The notes under the pieces: generated by a model
Databases searched by the model: none
What the model was told of the DNA's origin: nothing
What the model saw: only the letters and a program-made list of their open reading frames with translations
Translations under genes and position numbers: made by a program
Source of the DNA: Kudoa neothunni
Lineage: Eukaryota > Cnidaria
Length of the DNA: 64,000 bases
Assembly (NCBI GenBank): GCA_964304625.1
Contig: OZ199838.1
Location: 15,872,001 to 15,936,000 of the forward strand
Direction: 5' to 3'
In this document: one piece after another, positions 22,829 to 35,534 of the stretch
How the letters are laid out: every line of letters begins with the position of its first letter
Position numbering within the stretch: position 1 is the stretch's first letter

Positions 22829-24407
22829 ACAAGAGACAAGACGCAAAAGTTACTATACTGTTGACTTCTAGATATAGCTAAAATAAATATTATTTTTGTT
22901 TAAATCTTTTATTTCAATATATTATATATAAGTGATTCGTCATTACAATAATATTTATTAAATTATAAACCGCAATTACAATATGACATAATAATGATTC
23001 AATTATAATATTTTATTTTTAAATCTTCTCAGTTATATTTAACTGAGAAATGGACGACCCTCTTGTGGTGCTTACGATTTCGACCACCTGGGGCTTTTGG
23101 ATACAAGGAATTAAAAAATATCGAACATATGATTATGGGTTTCAGAAATAACATTCTGATTATTTAATTCGTCAGCTGAACGTTAAAATAATGCATATAT
23201 ATATATATATATATATATTAAGAAATCTTCAGTTTAAGCGGACGTTCTACATCGCAATCTAATGACATTTTAATCTCTTCAAACGAATCAACGACAAATC
23301 AAGCCGAGGCAACAATAATTCATATTTCTAATATGAGAGTACCCCAGATTCTTAACATTGGATTTAAATTAATCAAAATTAAATGTCACAATCATAAAAA
23401 ATTTAATCAAACTAAAGAAAGATAAAATTATATGAATATAAATAAAACTTGGGCCCTAAAATTCGAATTTTAACAAATGAAAAGCGGTAATTAATACAGA
23501 AATGGGCCCATAGAGGCTAAGATGTTCCATAAAGGGTTAAAAGGCTATTATCTAGATTCTAGAAGGTGTTGGTCGCTATTGCTAAATACTAAAATTTGTT
23601 AATCTCCAGTTTCTATCAACGGGTGCTAATAAAATTGATTGGATATAGTTTAAAAATTTATAATTTACAAAAATAATAGAATAATATTGGTAAAACAACC
23701 ATTAAATATTGATTTAAAATTCATAGTTTAATTAAATATTAAGTAAAAATTCTTTCACAAGTAATTTTATGTAATAAATTATCGTAATATTACATAATTT
23801 CCGTATTTAATTTAAGTATTTATAGTTAACTTCTAAAAAAACATATGAACATATTTAAAATTTATATATTTAAAAAGTCCTAAAATATATTGATATATGT
23901 AAACATAGTATTTCCTATATAAGATATTCAACTCAAACGGTAATATATTATTATTAAATAATATTTCTAATAAAACTATGTTCAAAAATATCAATATTTT
24001 ATGTTGTGAGTTCTTGCCCTAAAAATTCTTAAACTTATTATATAACATAAATTTTTGTTTCTAAAATAATATGGACATGTAAGAATGAAAAAATTTTTAA
24101 ATTAATATTTTATACATCTACAATCAAAAATAATTATTGCACTCTATTTTTTTGGCAACAAAGTAAGCAACACATATTCTATACGAAATACCCTCCTATT
24201 ATTATTATTATTATTATTTATTATTATTATTATTGCGTAGGCATTAAAAATAAAGTTTAAAGATTATCATTCAAATAAACTACTTAATAATGATTTTCTC
24301 TGTAATACTTGTTAGAAATCCGAATTTCTCAATGTTTTCTATAATTAGAAATATCACATTAATCATTGCTTCTCTACATATTGTGTAGTATCGCTTCCAT
24401 GCTAATA
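22829..24407. other. Intergenic, microsatellites
   Basis: No gene. A hairpin TTCTCAGTTA/TAACTGAGAA occurs at about 23027-23048, a TA run at 23195-23218, and an ATT run with one break at 24197-24234. An AAAGGGTTAA end-like motif at 23531-23540 follows a GGGCCC palindrome but has no left partner. Confidence 0.55.
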
Positions 24408-24819
24408 TCTTTTTTTTTGTTTACAAGATCAAACCCCTGGCTCAACTTGTTGGGTTGTGAAATTTGGTTTTTCTCCATTTACGCTTTAGGTAGCGTAACA
24501 CGAAACCCTTCCCTTTATCTTTATACGAGAGTGTGAGGCTTTAACCTACTTAATATCTTCGTCTCAGGGCGACCACTATCCCAAATCCTATCACTATCAC
24601 TATAAGGACGTTGGCTCTGTGAGTGTTGCAAATTACTTGCCTTTCCTTGGGTTCCGGAGATTCAAATTCCTATTCATGCTCATCCCCCTTTTAACAACTA
24701 ACGTACACTTTAACCACCACTCCCAAATATGGGATAGAGACCCACCGACGGATTCGAACCCATTACCTCAAGGTTCTGCGTCCGAGTGTCATACCGATGT
24801 GCTATCTGTCCTCGGCTAA
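24408..24819 (-). repeat. tRNA-derived SINE
   Basis: Read on the minus strand it begins TTAGCCGAGGACAGATAGCA (24819 downward), a tRNA-like head. The A box lies near TAGCACATCGG. A canonical B box, GGGTTCGAATCC, lies at 24750-24761. A ~330-bp unrelated body follows and it ends GTTTGATCTTGTAA with an A-run at 24409-24418. This promoter-body-tail order defines a SINE. Its 3' end recurs at 1428-1490, so the family is dispersed. The head is well preserved. No clear target duplication was found. Confidence 0.75.
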
Positions 24820-26359
24820 GGTAAGCATTGATTTACGCCTGGAATCCAATTCACATCTAAGAAGAGATCGAAAATGATTTATGAGCCAATTTTTTACGTC
24901 CATTTCTAGGTGTTGTTTAGATCGTCATTTGATTTTTCATCATAAGTATTAACGATTTTTTTATAACAATACAAATTTACTCATTACATTAGAGAAAAAT
25001 GAGAAAGCGAGGATGATGCTGATGATGAAACACTTAAAATATACCAAATTTTTTATAATAATAATAATTTCAAAAGTATAGTTAACAATTTTTACGTATA
25101 TTTCTGTAGCCCAACTTTTCATTATGAAAATAAATTATATAACATCATTTTCGCATCATTAAAAAATTCAGCAAGTTATCTACTTTCTCTCAATAAACGA
25201 ATAACTCATTTTTCAAAGTCCAACTACAAATGTATTTCTTTTATAACCCTCATTATTTCATATGTTAACGATCTAAATACATAGTCGCTAGATTTTTTTT
25301 TCAACTTGTTTTAATAAAATATTTCAAAAAATTAATAATTGTGAATTTTATTAAATTACTTAAATATAAAATATATTTAATTGTGCGCGCACGCATCAAA
25401 AGTGCATAAAATTGGCCAATGAAGCATTTTCAGCAACTTCTCTAGTCCCAAGAGAATTACGAAAATTCGATTATCTACTGTATAAACATCTGTTACAATT
25501 TAAATGAAAAAAACCTAAAAGTCATCAATTAATGGGCGCATAAAACTCGGCAACATTCGGACGGGTGAATGTGAAGTAATAAAAAATATTAATGAGAAAA
25601 CAAAAACATAATCTATACTTATGTTTTTATAAAAAAATATTAATAACATATTATTTATATTTTTATGTATCATTTTCGAGGATTATGTATTATAGTAGAG
25701 AAACCACCCAAAACAGCAATGAAAATTATTTTAATAAACCAATTCTTTAATAGTTCTAAAATTAAGACAAATGTAGTAGTAGATTTACAAATTACTCGAG
25801 AAACTATTCTGATATTATGCTATTTAATTGAATTATTTACTAAGTCGTTTTAAATAGAATCGTCGTAGGATTGATTCTTATCATGTAGCACACGTTGATT
25901 GGATATTATTTTATTGTGGATTTAAATTATTTAAAGTTTTTTAAATATTTATTTAGCACTATAAGATCATATATATATATATATATATGAATAATATTGA
26001 TTGTTAAAAAATATTAAAGATAATTGCTAATATTTAAATGAATAACGGAATAAAGTTCTACATTGAAAATAACTTTATTTTTTTTAATTTATTAAAGTCA
26101 TTTTTTAAGTGATTATTTAGAATTTTTGTAGATACATATGATAACCAACTAAACGGATTAATTTTTATCATAATTATTTTTATATAAATAAAAGAATTGA
26201 AAAATACTATTGATACATTTCGTTCAATTTAAAAAATTTTAGACAGTAGAAAAATCATAGATTTATCGACATAACTGGTGCGAAAATTAGAAATTACAAT
26301 ATAAAGTTAACTATAATCTCTTTATTACAAAAATCAATCCATCTGAAGGGATCAACTAG
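24820..26359. other. Intergenic, no gene recognised
   Basis: AT-rich with a TA run at about 25971-25988. No coding exon resembling the flanking gene family was found. Confidence 0.55.
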
Positions 26360-28111
26360 ATGAAATTTATTGGGCTAGTTTGTTTGCTTTATTTTTATGT
26401 ATTTTCTGATAATCCACCAGAATACAAAGTAACAACTCTCAACATGAACATATCTTATTAGTGTGTCATAGTTTCGTGCTATCATATACAGAGTTGGAAG
26501 GGAATTCAGGGTGTACGTATATAAATTTCGTCCCGATGCTGATGATTCTAAAATAGTAAAAATATTTGAGGAAGAATGTTTTTCAAGTTGAATCGAGTTT
26601 ATTCAATTCATAAATACAGCTACAAATATTTAGGATATATTTATTTGGAGACTACAGAGAAATGGAAAACCTCACTACATAACTGTATAGAACATGTTCA
26701 ACAGCATCATCTAATTGTTGAATCTAATCCTTCGGAAATTCATTTTGAGTATGTAGGCCGTCAATTCTTAAGAAATAAAAAGTAAACAATAGAAATATTT
26801 GTAATAATTCATTCGTTACAACTGAATAGATATGAAGATCCAGCTGGCTTTGAAACAACGCTGAAAGAGATAAATGATGAATTTAATTCATACTCAAAAA
26901 TTGAAGGACGTCCGTTTATGAAAATATTAGATGAATGGATTGAGGCGGCTTGTTGGCAACTGTATATTCGATCAGACGAAGTCTTTATATTCAATAGAAT
27001 TTAATGGGTAATCTTTATTTAAATAATAGGCCCTAAAGTCACATTACGATGGCTTTATGTCATATGAAGATCACAATATATTGGTGGGTTATGATACCAA
27101 TGATACCTTCAAATCATCTAAAGGGATACATAAAATATTGATATCCATGAAAAATGAAAACCTCACCATGGCAGTTGGTGTGTTGGGTACTGTAACTAGG
27201 CACTCTTTAAGAATGATCAATCCCAAGCTAGTATAATTAGTATTAATTTTTGTTTAAAAATTAAACATTTCCAAGAACCGATATCAGCACCGTGTGGATT
27301 ATTTAAAGGCGGATGAATGCAGTAGCGGTTATTTGCTTATAATGCTGGATTTATGGGATCCTGAGAGTGCCAGTTATACTCTCAAATCGGCTGATAATTT
27401 ACGTTTATACCCATGTGATAAGCATCCAAAATATAATGAAAGTAGCTGCAAAAACATAATTTTCAAAGAATATAAAAAAGAAACAAGCTTTAAAAAAAAT
27501 ATGTTAAGTTCTAAAAATCAGCTTCGGTTCCCAGGAAGATTATCAGAGAAAAAATTAATCGTGTCTTCTCATAATTGTGTCTCAAATTAATCTATTTTTA
27601 GGTGTTTACACCCCCAAATTATAAATATCTGGATGCATTCACAAATTTACAATCAATCCAAGATAATGCTGATTCAAGGTGTTCACAATATATTGATTAT
27701 AAAAAAGTATCTAAATTTATTACATTGATTGTTATATAAGTAATAAGGAAGATTGCTATTTTTGGGTAAAAAACTGTGTATCAATTCAAGAATACTTGAA
27801 CATGGTTAAAACATTGACCAACGCCCTGAAAATCAATTACGATTTAAAAGTACTATAGATTGTGAATAAACCATATCTAAATTGGAATTTCCAAGAAATA
27901 CGACCATGGATTGATGTATGGGTATGCTCTCACAGATCCTCTTTATCCCGATAAAGTACACATCTACGATCTTTGCACCAAACCTGGATCACTCTCAAAA
28001 GGAGCTATCGCTGGTATATCAATTTCAGTTATTTTAGTTATATCAGTAATCACTGGGGTTATTGTGGCAAAAATCTATAAATGGGCTTGTTTTGCTCTTC
28101 CAGAGGCGTAA
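26360..28111 (+). CDS. Tandem-array type I membrane protein, copy B
   Basis: Same nine-exon plan as copy A; spliced by hand the frame is open over about 470 codons. Signal peptide MKFIGLVCLLYFYVF. Landmarks: FEYVGRQFLRN closing exon 3, HNILVGYD in exon 5, DECSS and YPCDKH in exon 6, TPPNYKYLDA and NADSRC in exon 7, CYFWVKNCVSIQEYLN in exon 8. The last exon has YALTDPLYPDKVHIYDLC, membrane helix GAIAGISISVILVISVITG and a short tail KIYKWACFALPEA. Introns are 43-53 nt, ending TAG or AAG. Clearly related to A and C (shared FEYVGR box and helix start GAIAGI, or its equivalent), with low overall identity by eye, so this is an old duplication. Confidence 0.85.
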
Positions 28112-31100
28112 ATGAAACTGTCAGTGCGTTTCGAAAATTTCCAAAAGGATGATTCACTAAACAATATATTATCTGGTAAAAAACATTAATTTAGTTATTT
28201 TTTCTTTATAAAGTTAAAATCTCAATTTTTCTAGTTCATTTGTGTAACCTATTTACTTAATTGAATATTTTGATTTACTTTCATCAATGTTTTCTGCTTT
28301 CATTATTTAGTTAAGTCGTTTGTTACATAATTATGTAGCAATTTATTTTTTAAACTTTTTAGTTTTATTACAAAAGATAAAATAAAATATCGTTTAAAAA
28401 TTAAAACACATTTCATTAATGAGTAATAAGAAATATGAAGGATTTGGAATCAAATGCAATCATAATAAGTTGGTTGTCTTTTGGGAATTTCTTAAAGTAT
28501 TTCCGGTTTTTATAATAATTAATTTGTCAACTTCCGGGTAATTTAAAATTTTAGTTAATGACTTCAGTAGACTCAATAATTTGTTTGATAATTCATAAAA
28601 AATTTTTGTTTAAGAGAAGTTAATTATATTTATATGTGAGGAATGAAATATTAATGATATATATGAATTAAAATTTATTGTCCAGTTATAATTTCTCAAA
28701 TTCAATAAAATTGTATAAAACAAATGTGTTGAAGATAAATCATTGAAAAAATGTATTTAAAAAATCAGAAAGAAAAGAATTTTAAAGTGATTATGATATA
28801 AAAATGATACGTCGCTCTAGGGTTTCGTTCCTTTGATTATATTGAAAGAAAAAATGAGCTTGCAATAAATCATTCTTTACAATTTAATGGATAAATTTTA
28901 TTCTTTTATTATTCTATAAATTATAGAGGACCAATATCTAATGTAATAAATAGGTAGTAAGAAAATATTCTCATCAATCAATATTCTTCAAAAACTATGA
29001 AATATTTAAATTTCTCTTATCCAGATCTTTTTCTATTTATAAACATCATATAAATTCAAACTTTTTATTCTTGACTTATGAGTGGTTCGCGAGCTATTTT
29101 CTCAGAAGCATTAACCAAATAACACCGGTCCAAAAATATTTTGTTTTATATATTTTTACACAACAAGCTTGAAAGCTAAGGTAATTGACAGTGACTATTG
29201 CAACGGATGGGAATATCTACTAAATCAGCGCTTGTATCAAGATTTTAATTGCATAAATACATATAACAATAAATGAGTTATTATTAAAGAAATTCTTAAA
29301 AGAAAATAAATTAGTTGATTTTTTACCTCTAAGTTGGCCAACTATGTCGACTGTGTTTAATAGTTGTCTTCAATAAACTCATATTTTAGTTAATGTATAA
29401 GGGATTTTCAAATCTTTGTTATGTTGATTTTATAAAACAAGAATTTTCTATAAACCACATACATTAATTAGGAACGCATGAACTTGTGTTAATGTGGGTT
29501 TGCAACAATGATTATAAATAAACTGCGTTACGATATGATTTCAATTAAATTAATTAATTTTCCATTTAATTGCTGGTTTAAATTTTTATAATGGGCCTTA
29601 TCGATAAGATCTCCATTTATTGCTTAAATATAAATGTCAACTATACGTAACATTACCACTTAATTTGTTTTGAAAAGATATTTCCTGTCCTTGAATATAT
29701 ATATTCGGAGTAATTTTCCATTTAATAACCTTTCAGAGACCCCATTTTTCTGAAATCTGTGTTTTGGCCTATCAAAACTCTAAATTCTAGCTTATATGTT
29801 TATTTAATCTCCTATAATTATTCAATTTTTTTTACATTCATTTTTTTTAAAAGAAACCTCATATGTTCTCGTAAAAATGTGTTCAACGGGCCGTCGGTTT
29901 ATTGATTCGCCTTAGAAATCATTTTTTAAGCGTAATATCAAATGTTTTCTTATTATACAGAAATAAAGTAATTACAACGTCAAAAATCAATAAACAATGT
30001 AAGGTGGACGTTATAGTTATTATTTCTCTCACGTTGCATAATATGATTCTGATGATGTAAAAGGATAGGATAGTTTTAGTGATTCACGTTAATACTTACA
30101 AAAACGTGTTAATTCCCAATAATTAAAGGAGGTATCATATTTTTGAAATATTTTTATAACATTCATTAATGTTTTTCATTTATTAAAATATCACGCTTCA
30201 ATTTTTCCTAGAATGTCCTTACATATTTTCTTTCCATGTACTGTATTATCAAAATGGATTAAATTATGCAATTTCAATTTCAATATTTAATTAGTGTGGC
30301 GCAAAAGTAATTGAATGTAGAAATGAACAAACTAATTTTGAGAAAGTATAAATTAATACGAAAACCTGAAAGTAAATATTAATTAAAACTTGAATCATAA
30401 CATACATTTTTATTGCTTTCAGTGAATTAGATCAAATATAAGCCATCAATCAATGTAGAGACTACCGAGATCAACTGTGTGTCTGTGTGTATAACCCAGG
30501 GGATGCATTGCCGTTTGTGTAATTATTTGCGAAAAGAATTTGAAGTATTTTTGTCTATCTTATAACTTAGCAATAAGATAAATTTTAAGAGCTTATATTG
30601 GTAACGCTTAGTAAAATGTTCTTGAAATTTCCTATTGATTGATTTATTAATTTTATTATTCGAATAACATTTTTAATAGTCATAAATATACTATTTGCAA
30701 ATTTAAAAAGTTAAAAGAAAATAAAATCGCTATCATAGAAAACTTCTGGGGTATCTGAGGTACCTCCATGGTTACTCGCGTAAGTTTATTGAGCGCGGTC
30801 CTTCGAGGGTTAACCCAAAATTTTATAAAGAGGTTTGCTTCGTTGATCCAATACCTCAAATTAATTAAAAAATAATGGCAATTATTCACAAGATATACTG
30901 TCGATCGAATCTACAAAACTAATTATTTAGTTTTTAAATTAGCTAATAAGCGGTATAAAGTTAAAAAGGCAGTGGTTATTCTTACAGTATGGAATATCAT
31001 CTAAAATAGCTAAGATATTACAACACTGATTTTAATGATGTGTAAAGCTATTTTTTATTTTCACGAAAGTAAAATTTCATAAAAATATCTTTTTATTAAA

Positions 31101-34100
31101 ATTCGTTGGTGAGATTAAGCGTTATATCGTAGATTTTTCTTAGATTTTGACTATATATACAAATATTTGTCAACATAACACTTAGTGAGGGCCTTTATTT
31201 TATGGAAAAAAATGCTTTATTCATACTTTACGTGTTCGTTGAATTTGAGTCACGCACGATTTCGTCTGCACCCACGTAGCCGGTACCAGGGCTACCAGCG
31301 AAGTTTTCATAATACCCAAGGTCGAGAAAAACATTAGTATAAAGTACAAGAAAATAGAATCGGATTTATCAAATTTTTAAACATTCTTACAATTCAATTA
31401 TTACGTCTTCAGACATTAAATTTAAGGCAGTATCTATTGGTTAGTACAAATTTGGTTTACCGCTGTCAAGCAATCTATTTTAATTTACGATCACATAAAA
31501 AAATTACCTAGTATATTATATATTAATATATAATAAATGATAGATATTGGTCCGCAGGAACATGCGTCGAATTACTTTACTTAGGATAAGTAAAAAAATA
31601 TTATTCTTGTAATTTAACACAATAAATGATCTAGTTTACTAGTAGATTCAATTTTAAATTTTTAATGACTTATTTTTAAAATTTTATCTTCAGAATATCT
31701 ATTACCTCTACATATAAAACAATAAGAAGTTGTTGATATAATAAACTCGTGATAAGTTTATGATGTAATAAATTCACTAATAAAATCAAATTATTTATAG
31801 TTATAAACTTTTTTATGTGGATCCAAGTCATTGTGATGATTATAATTAACTCAAAACTTTAAAGAACGCTGATTGTCTAATGTTGATTTTTTGGCGTTGA
31901 TCTCTATATAGAATAATTCAATTTTAGTATGTAATGAAAATTTATTATTTTATTAATATCAACTATAATTATGTAATTTATACCTTAATTTAACTCAAAC
32001 AAATTATGATTATTTTTATACTCACTTATTTAGAGTTTGTATTTAAAGTGTAATTTTGACAATACTAATTGAAATGTTACGTTCTGAATAAACACGTTAG
32101 TATATGATTATCCATCATTTAACTTTAATCCATAATTAAAATATTGTTCAACAAATCTTGATATATAACTACTTATTGGCAATTTAATTTAAAAAATGTT
32201 GACTTGTGATCTTTATATTATGTATCAAAAAGTTGTTGCCATGACTGATGTTGCATATAATTTGAACTATTAAAATAAGGCTAACATATTTCAGAACGTG
32301 ATAAAAACATAGTTGCGAATCTGCGGTTGGAAAAATTTATTCTATGACTTATCGTTCCACTATGTCTTTGTCCTTAAGAAAGACTTTCGTGTTAATTTCC
32401 ATTATTCAGTTATATTGTTTTAATAAGTCAAGAGAAAACTTCTTCGGTCACTTATACAAGTGTTCCGGTCGCCCCTATCTCAGTTGGTCCCCTAGGGTTG
32501 GTGATTGCAACAAAATACACAGGAGCTTTGAAATCTAGGAGCTTGTAGTAGCATCGATAAAAATAATTTCAGGGTATGTTTCAAGGATTTTTTCATGCTA
32601 AAATCTTGAATAAATAAAACTTTAAAGTTTTTTCTGTTTTCCAAGATTTCTACATGTTAGTATCGCGCGAAGATAGAAACCCAATATAATAAATAACAAT
32701 GTAATTGACATGGTAGTGATAGAGACCGTATTAGTTAGAATAACGATAACTAATTAATGATGATGGAAATTAGTACGTTCAGCTGTTTGGATGTGATAAT
32801 GTAGGTCCATAGTAATAGTTTCCTTTGTGATCATAACACTAGAAATTTAACATGTTTCTTTTTTAGAGTCTGTACAAATTCTACATTCTTTGAGTGGGCT
32901 TTCACTTAATATGTCATGTTGGTTTAATTTTTTAGAGAAATAAACTTCCTTTTTCTCGAACAAATTTTATGGGATAACCTTTGAACTTCAATAAATTAAA
33001 AAAGTTGTGAAATAAAATCAACTACATCATTAGTTAATCTTTTTTATTTAATTACAATTTTGATGAAAAATTGGAGGGATCATGATTATGGGGAATGCCG
33101 AGGGATTTTGACACAAACTTTTCTTCGCCCCCACTTATTGATAATTTTAAAAACGTAGGACTTACTCTAAAATTAGAATTTTTATTTTTTGACCGGAAGA
33201 TCGCTTTCACTAAAATAATAGACAATATTACAATAAATATTCATACATAAATTCAGTTTTTTGAGAAATTTACATTTTTTCAACCATGAATACAACAGTA
33301 TTTTATCTGGTAGTGTTGAATAGTTAGATTTATTACTCTACCACATCGCTTCTTCGTAGTTTCAATGGTTTTAGAATCTATGAATAAACTTCTCGCGCCA
33401 TTTTATCCGAATTCCTCAATTTTCAATTTTAGTTCTACAAAACTGTTAAATGAAACTTCAGTGTAAAATGAATTATTTTCAGAAATAATATTATTGGGGC
33501 TTGTTTTATTCCTTCAGTATTCATTCCACGCAAACACGTTACGAATTAAATTCACATGTTTTCTTCCATTAAAATCAGATGTTTTGAGATAGAAGAATTC
33601 CATTTTTTCTATTATTAGTGTTCACATTGAAATATCTCTCTTTTATACAATTATTTTAAGTTATATCATCAAGTGATGAATACACTATTTTTATTTTATA
33701 ATAAAATGAAGTAATTATTTTATCAATATGAGCTTTAAATAAACTTTGAAATGTTCATTTAAATCCGAAAATACACATTTTGAATAATGGGAAATTCGAA
33801 AATACAATAAACCGAATTTGTACGGGCCAATAGACACTGCCTAAATTTAAATTTATCGAAGTATGATTGCAGCGTTTTGCCACGAACACTCACTCATACT
33901 TAACGTCTAGTGAAGATCATTACACTCACAATTTATTACTTCGTTGTCCAAAATATATTTTGAAATAACGTTTAAATTTCCTAATAATTTTTGACAATGT
34001 TTACTGAGTAATTATGTAATCATACCATGTTAAACAATCTAAAGTGTTGCCGTTTAGTAACGCAAATGTTTAAAATATGCACGACAGTGGTTCCTGCGCC

Positions 34101-34244
34101 TCTAAGAGTGTGAACTATGGGCTTGGGGTTGCGAGATTCGATCACAATAGAAAACGATTTTTGAGAAATTTTGAGTCAGTTACACCTTATCGTATGCAAG
34201 CGGATGCGAATTTGGTTTTGTCATCTAATGGGGGTGTGAGTCCA
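28112..34244. other. Longest gene-free stretch of the array
   Basis: About 6 kb without a supportable gene. It lies in the widest gap of the array (copies B to C). I looked for exon motifs of the flanking family (FEYVGR, TDPR, helix start GAIAGI) and saw none. A minus-strand frame at 30680-30889 has only vague transposase resemblance. A weak tRNA-like segment (GAGATTCGATCAC) lies at about 34130-34146. Confidence 0.5.
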
Positions 34245-34247
34245 ATT

Positions 34248-35527
34248 TTAGTTAGGAAGCGCTGAAATACATGGTATTTGCGTAAGCGCGTTATGTACAG
34301 AAAACAAAAATTTGTTGAGATTAAAATAACTAGTAATTTCAAATTGTTTGCACCATTTCCGGATTATTTCAGATATGAATTCCAAAACTTTGTGCCTTGA
34401 AAATAATGCCGTTAAGTTTTCTAACAAAAGTTTTCTGATTAAATTAATTGATTGTTTGAGTCCCGCAGTTGACACAAACGCTTCATCTTTTTAAAAAGTT
34501 TGATCGATATTTTCTCGAATTTTATCAGCTGCCTACGTTTTAGGTAAAACCATTGATTCCTCATGTATTTTTCCCTTTTCTTCAATATTGATCGTTTCAT
34601 CATATTTTTATTTAGAGATTAAAGTTGATAAACAATTAAATAATATAACGAAATTTTCAACATTATTTTCAGAAAAATCTTGAGATAAGTTTTCATTATC
34701 TATTAATTAATCTTTACTTTGGTATATTGTGGTATCAATGTACAATGCTCAAAAAGTCTAGATATTCTAAATGAGTTCTGAATTATAGTCGATGATACGT
34801 TTTTCAACGCATGATTTAAAGTTTTAATAAAACCAAAATGATATACTTAATTAAATTTGAATTAACCACACTTATTATGTTGTACCCTTGGTATCGTAGT
34901 GAATTTTTTTTTAAATTAATTCCAAATCTATTTTTGTATTCGACTAACCAACGGTTACTACCGGTAAATTTGTCAATACCTATGGATTTAGCGATACTTT
35001 TTGTCATTTCAACGCTTAAGTAAGTAGGAACAAATTTTTTTTCATTTCGCATCATAGTTATTCATGTATACAATAAATTAACTAACTCCGTATAATTGTC
35101 TTCTTTTAAATATTCTCTTTTTAAAAGCCGAAACAATTAAATTAATGATATCATTTTGAGAAGCTAAAATTCTATTAATAGTGGAATGCCTTGCAAATAT
35201 GTTATGTTGGGATTAGATAATTTTATATTATTCGATTATTTCAATGCTTTCAGCCAGTGTTCGTTGATTCCTTACCATTTTTATTTCGCAAAATTCCAAA
35301 AAAAGATTAATTGAGGATTAAACTGAACAAAATGTTACGCAGTGACGAGATTTTAGTTTTAGCATACTAGATAAAATTTATACATCCTTAATAAAAACTT
35401 GTTATTTTCGCTTGTTCAATTAACATTAATTTAAATAATATAAAAACAATGTTTGAATAAAAAATTTTAAATATCCTTTATATTTCAATGAATTTGTGAA
35501 ATTACGCAATATGCAGGTTCGACTGTA
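34248..35527 (-). mobile_element. pogo/Tigger transposon relic
   Basis: On the minus strand the element begins at the TA-flanked terminus CAGTCGAACCTG (35514-35525 inverted, TA at 35526-35527). The same terminal motif opens the Tigger-type MITE at 42026. Inside, 34900-35020 encodes a CENP-B/Tc5-type helix-turn-helix: AKSIGIDKFTGSNRW followed by FKxRFGI-like YKNRFGIN. Upstream, a faint first helix-turn-helix starts MVRNQRTLAESIEII (~35275). A minus-strand frame at 34248-34475 with LIRKLLLENL may be the C-terminal part. Many stops; the far end is not identified, so 34248 is only the last plausible coding position. Confidence 0.65.
34816..35280 (-). pseudogene. pogo/Tigger transposase DNA-binding region, broken
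   Basis: Minus-strand remnant of the paired helix-turn-helix region that lets pogo-type transposases (and the host protein CENP-B derived from them) grip DNA. The second half is clear: SVEMTKSIAKSIGIDKF, then SNRWLVEYKNRFGI. The first half (MVRNQRTLAESIEIIE and STINRILASQNDI) is interrupted by stops. No DDE catalytic motif could be found downstream. Confidence 0.6.
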
Positions 35528-35534
35528 GTTTTAA

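Noticed and set aside
23502-23540. ATGGGCCCAT palindrome followed by AAAGGGTTAA, like a piggyBac right end
   Set aside because: Palindrome spacing is 25 bp and no matching left end could be located.
30680-30889. Minus-strand frame with INEANLFIKFWVNPRR, faintly like a Tc1-type transposase block
   Set aside because: Similarity is too short and weak, no DDE motif or terminal repeats nearby.
31240-31330. GC-richer patch that reads GYYENFAGSPGTGYVGADE on the minus strand
   Set aside because: Short, isolated, no splice-consistent neighbours; could not be supported as an exon.
34077-34210. Possible second tRNA-like SINE head on the + strand
   Set aside because: The B-box-like GATTCGATCAC departs at three or more key positions and no tail was found.
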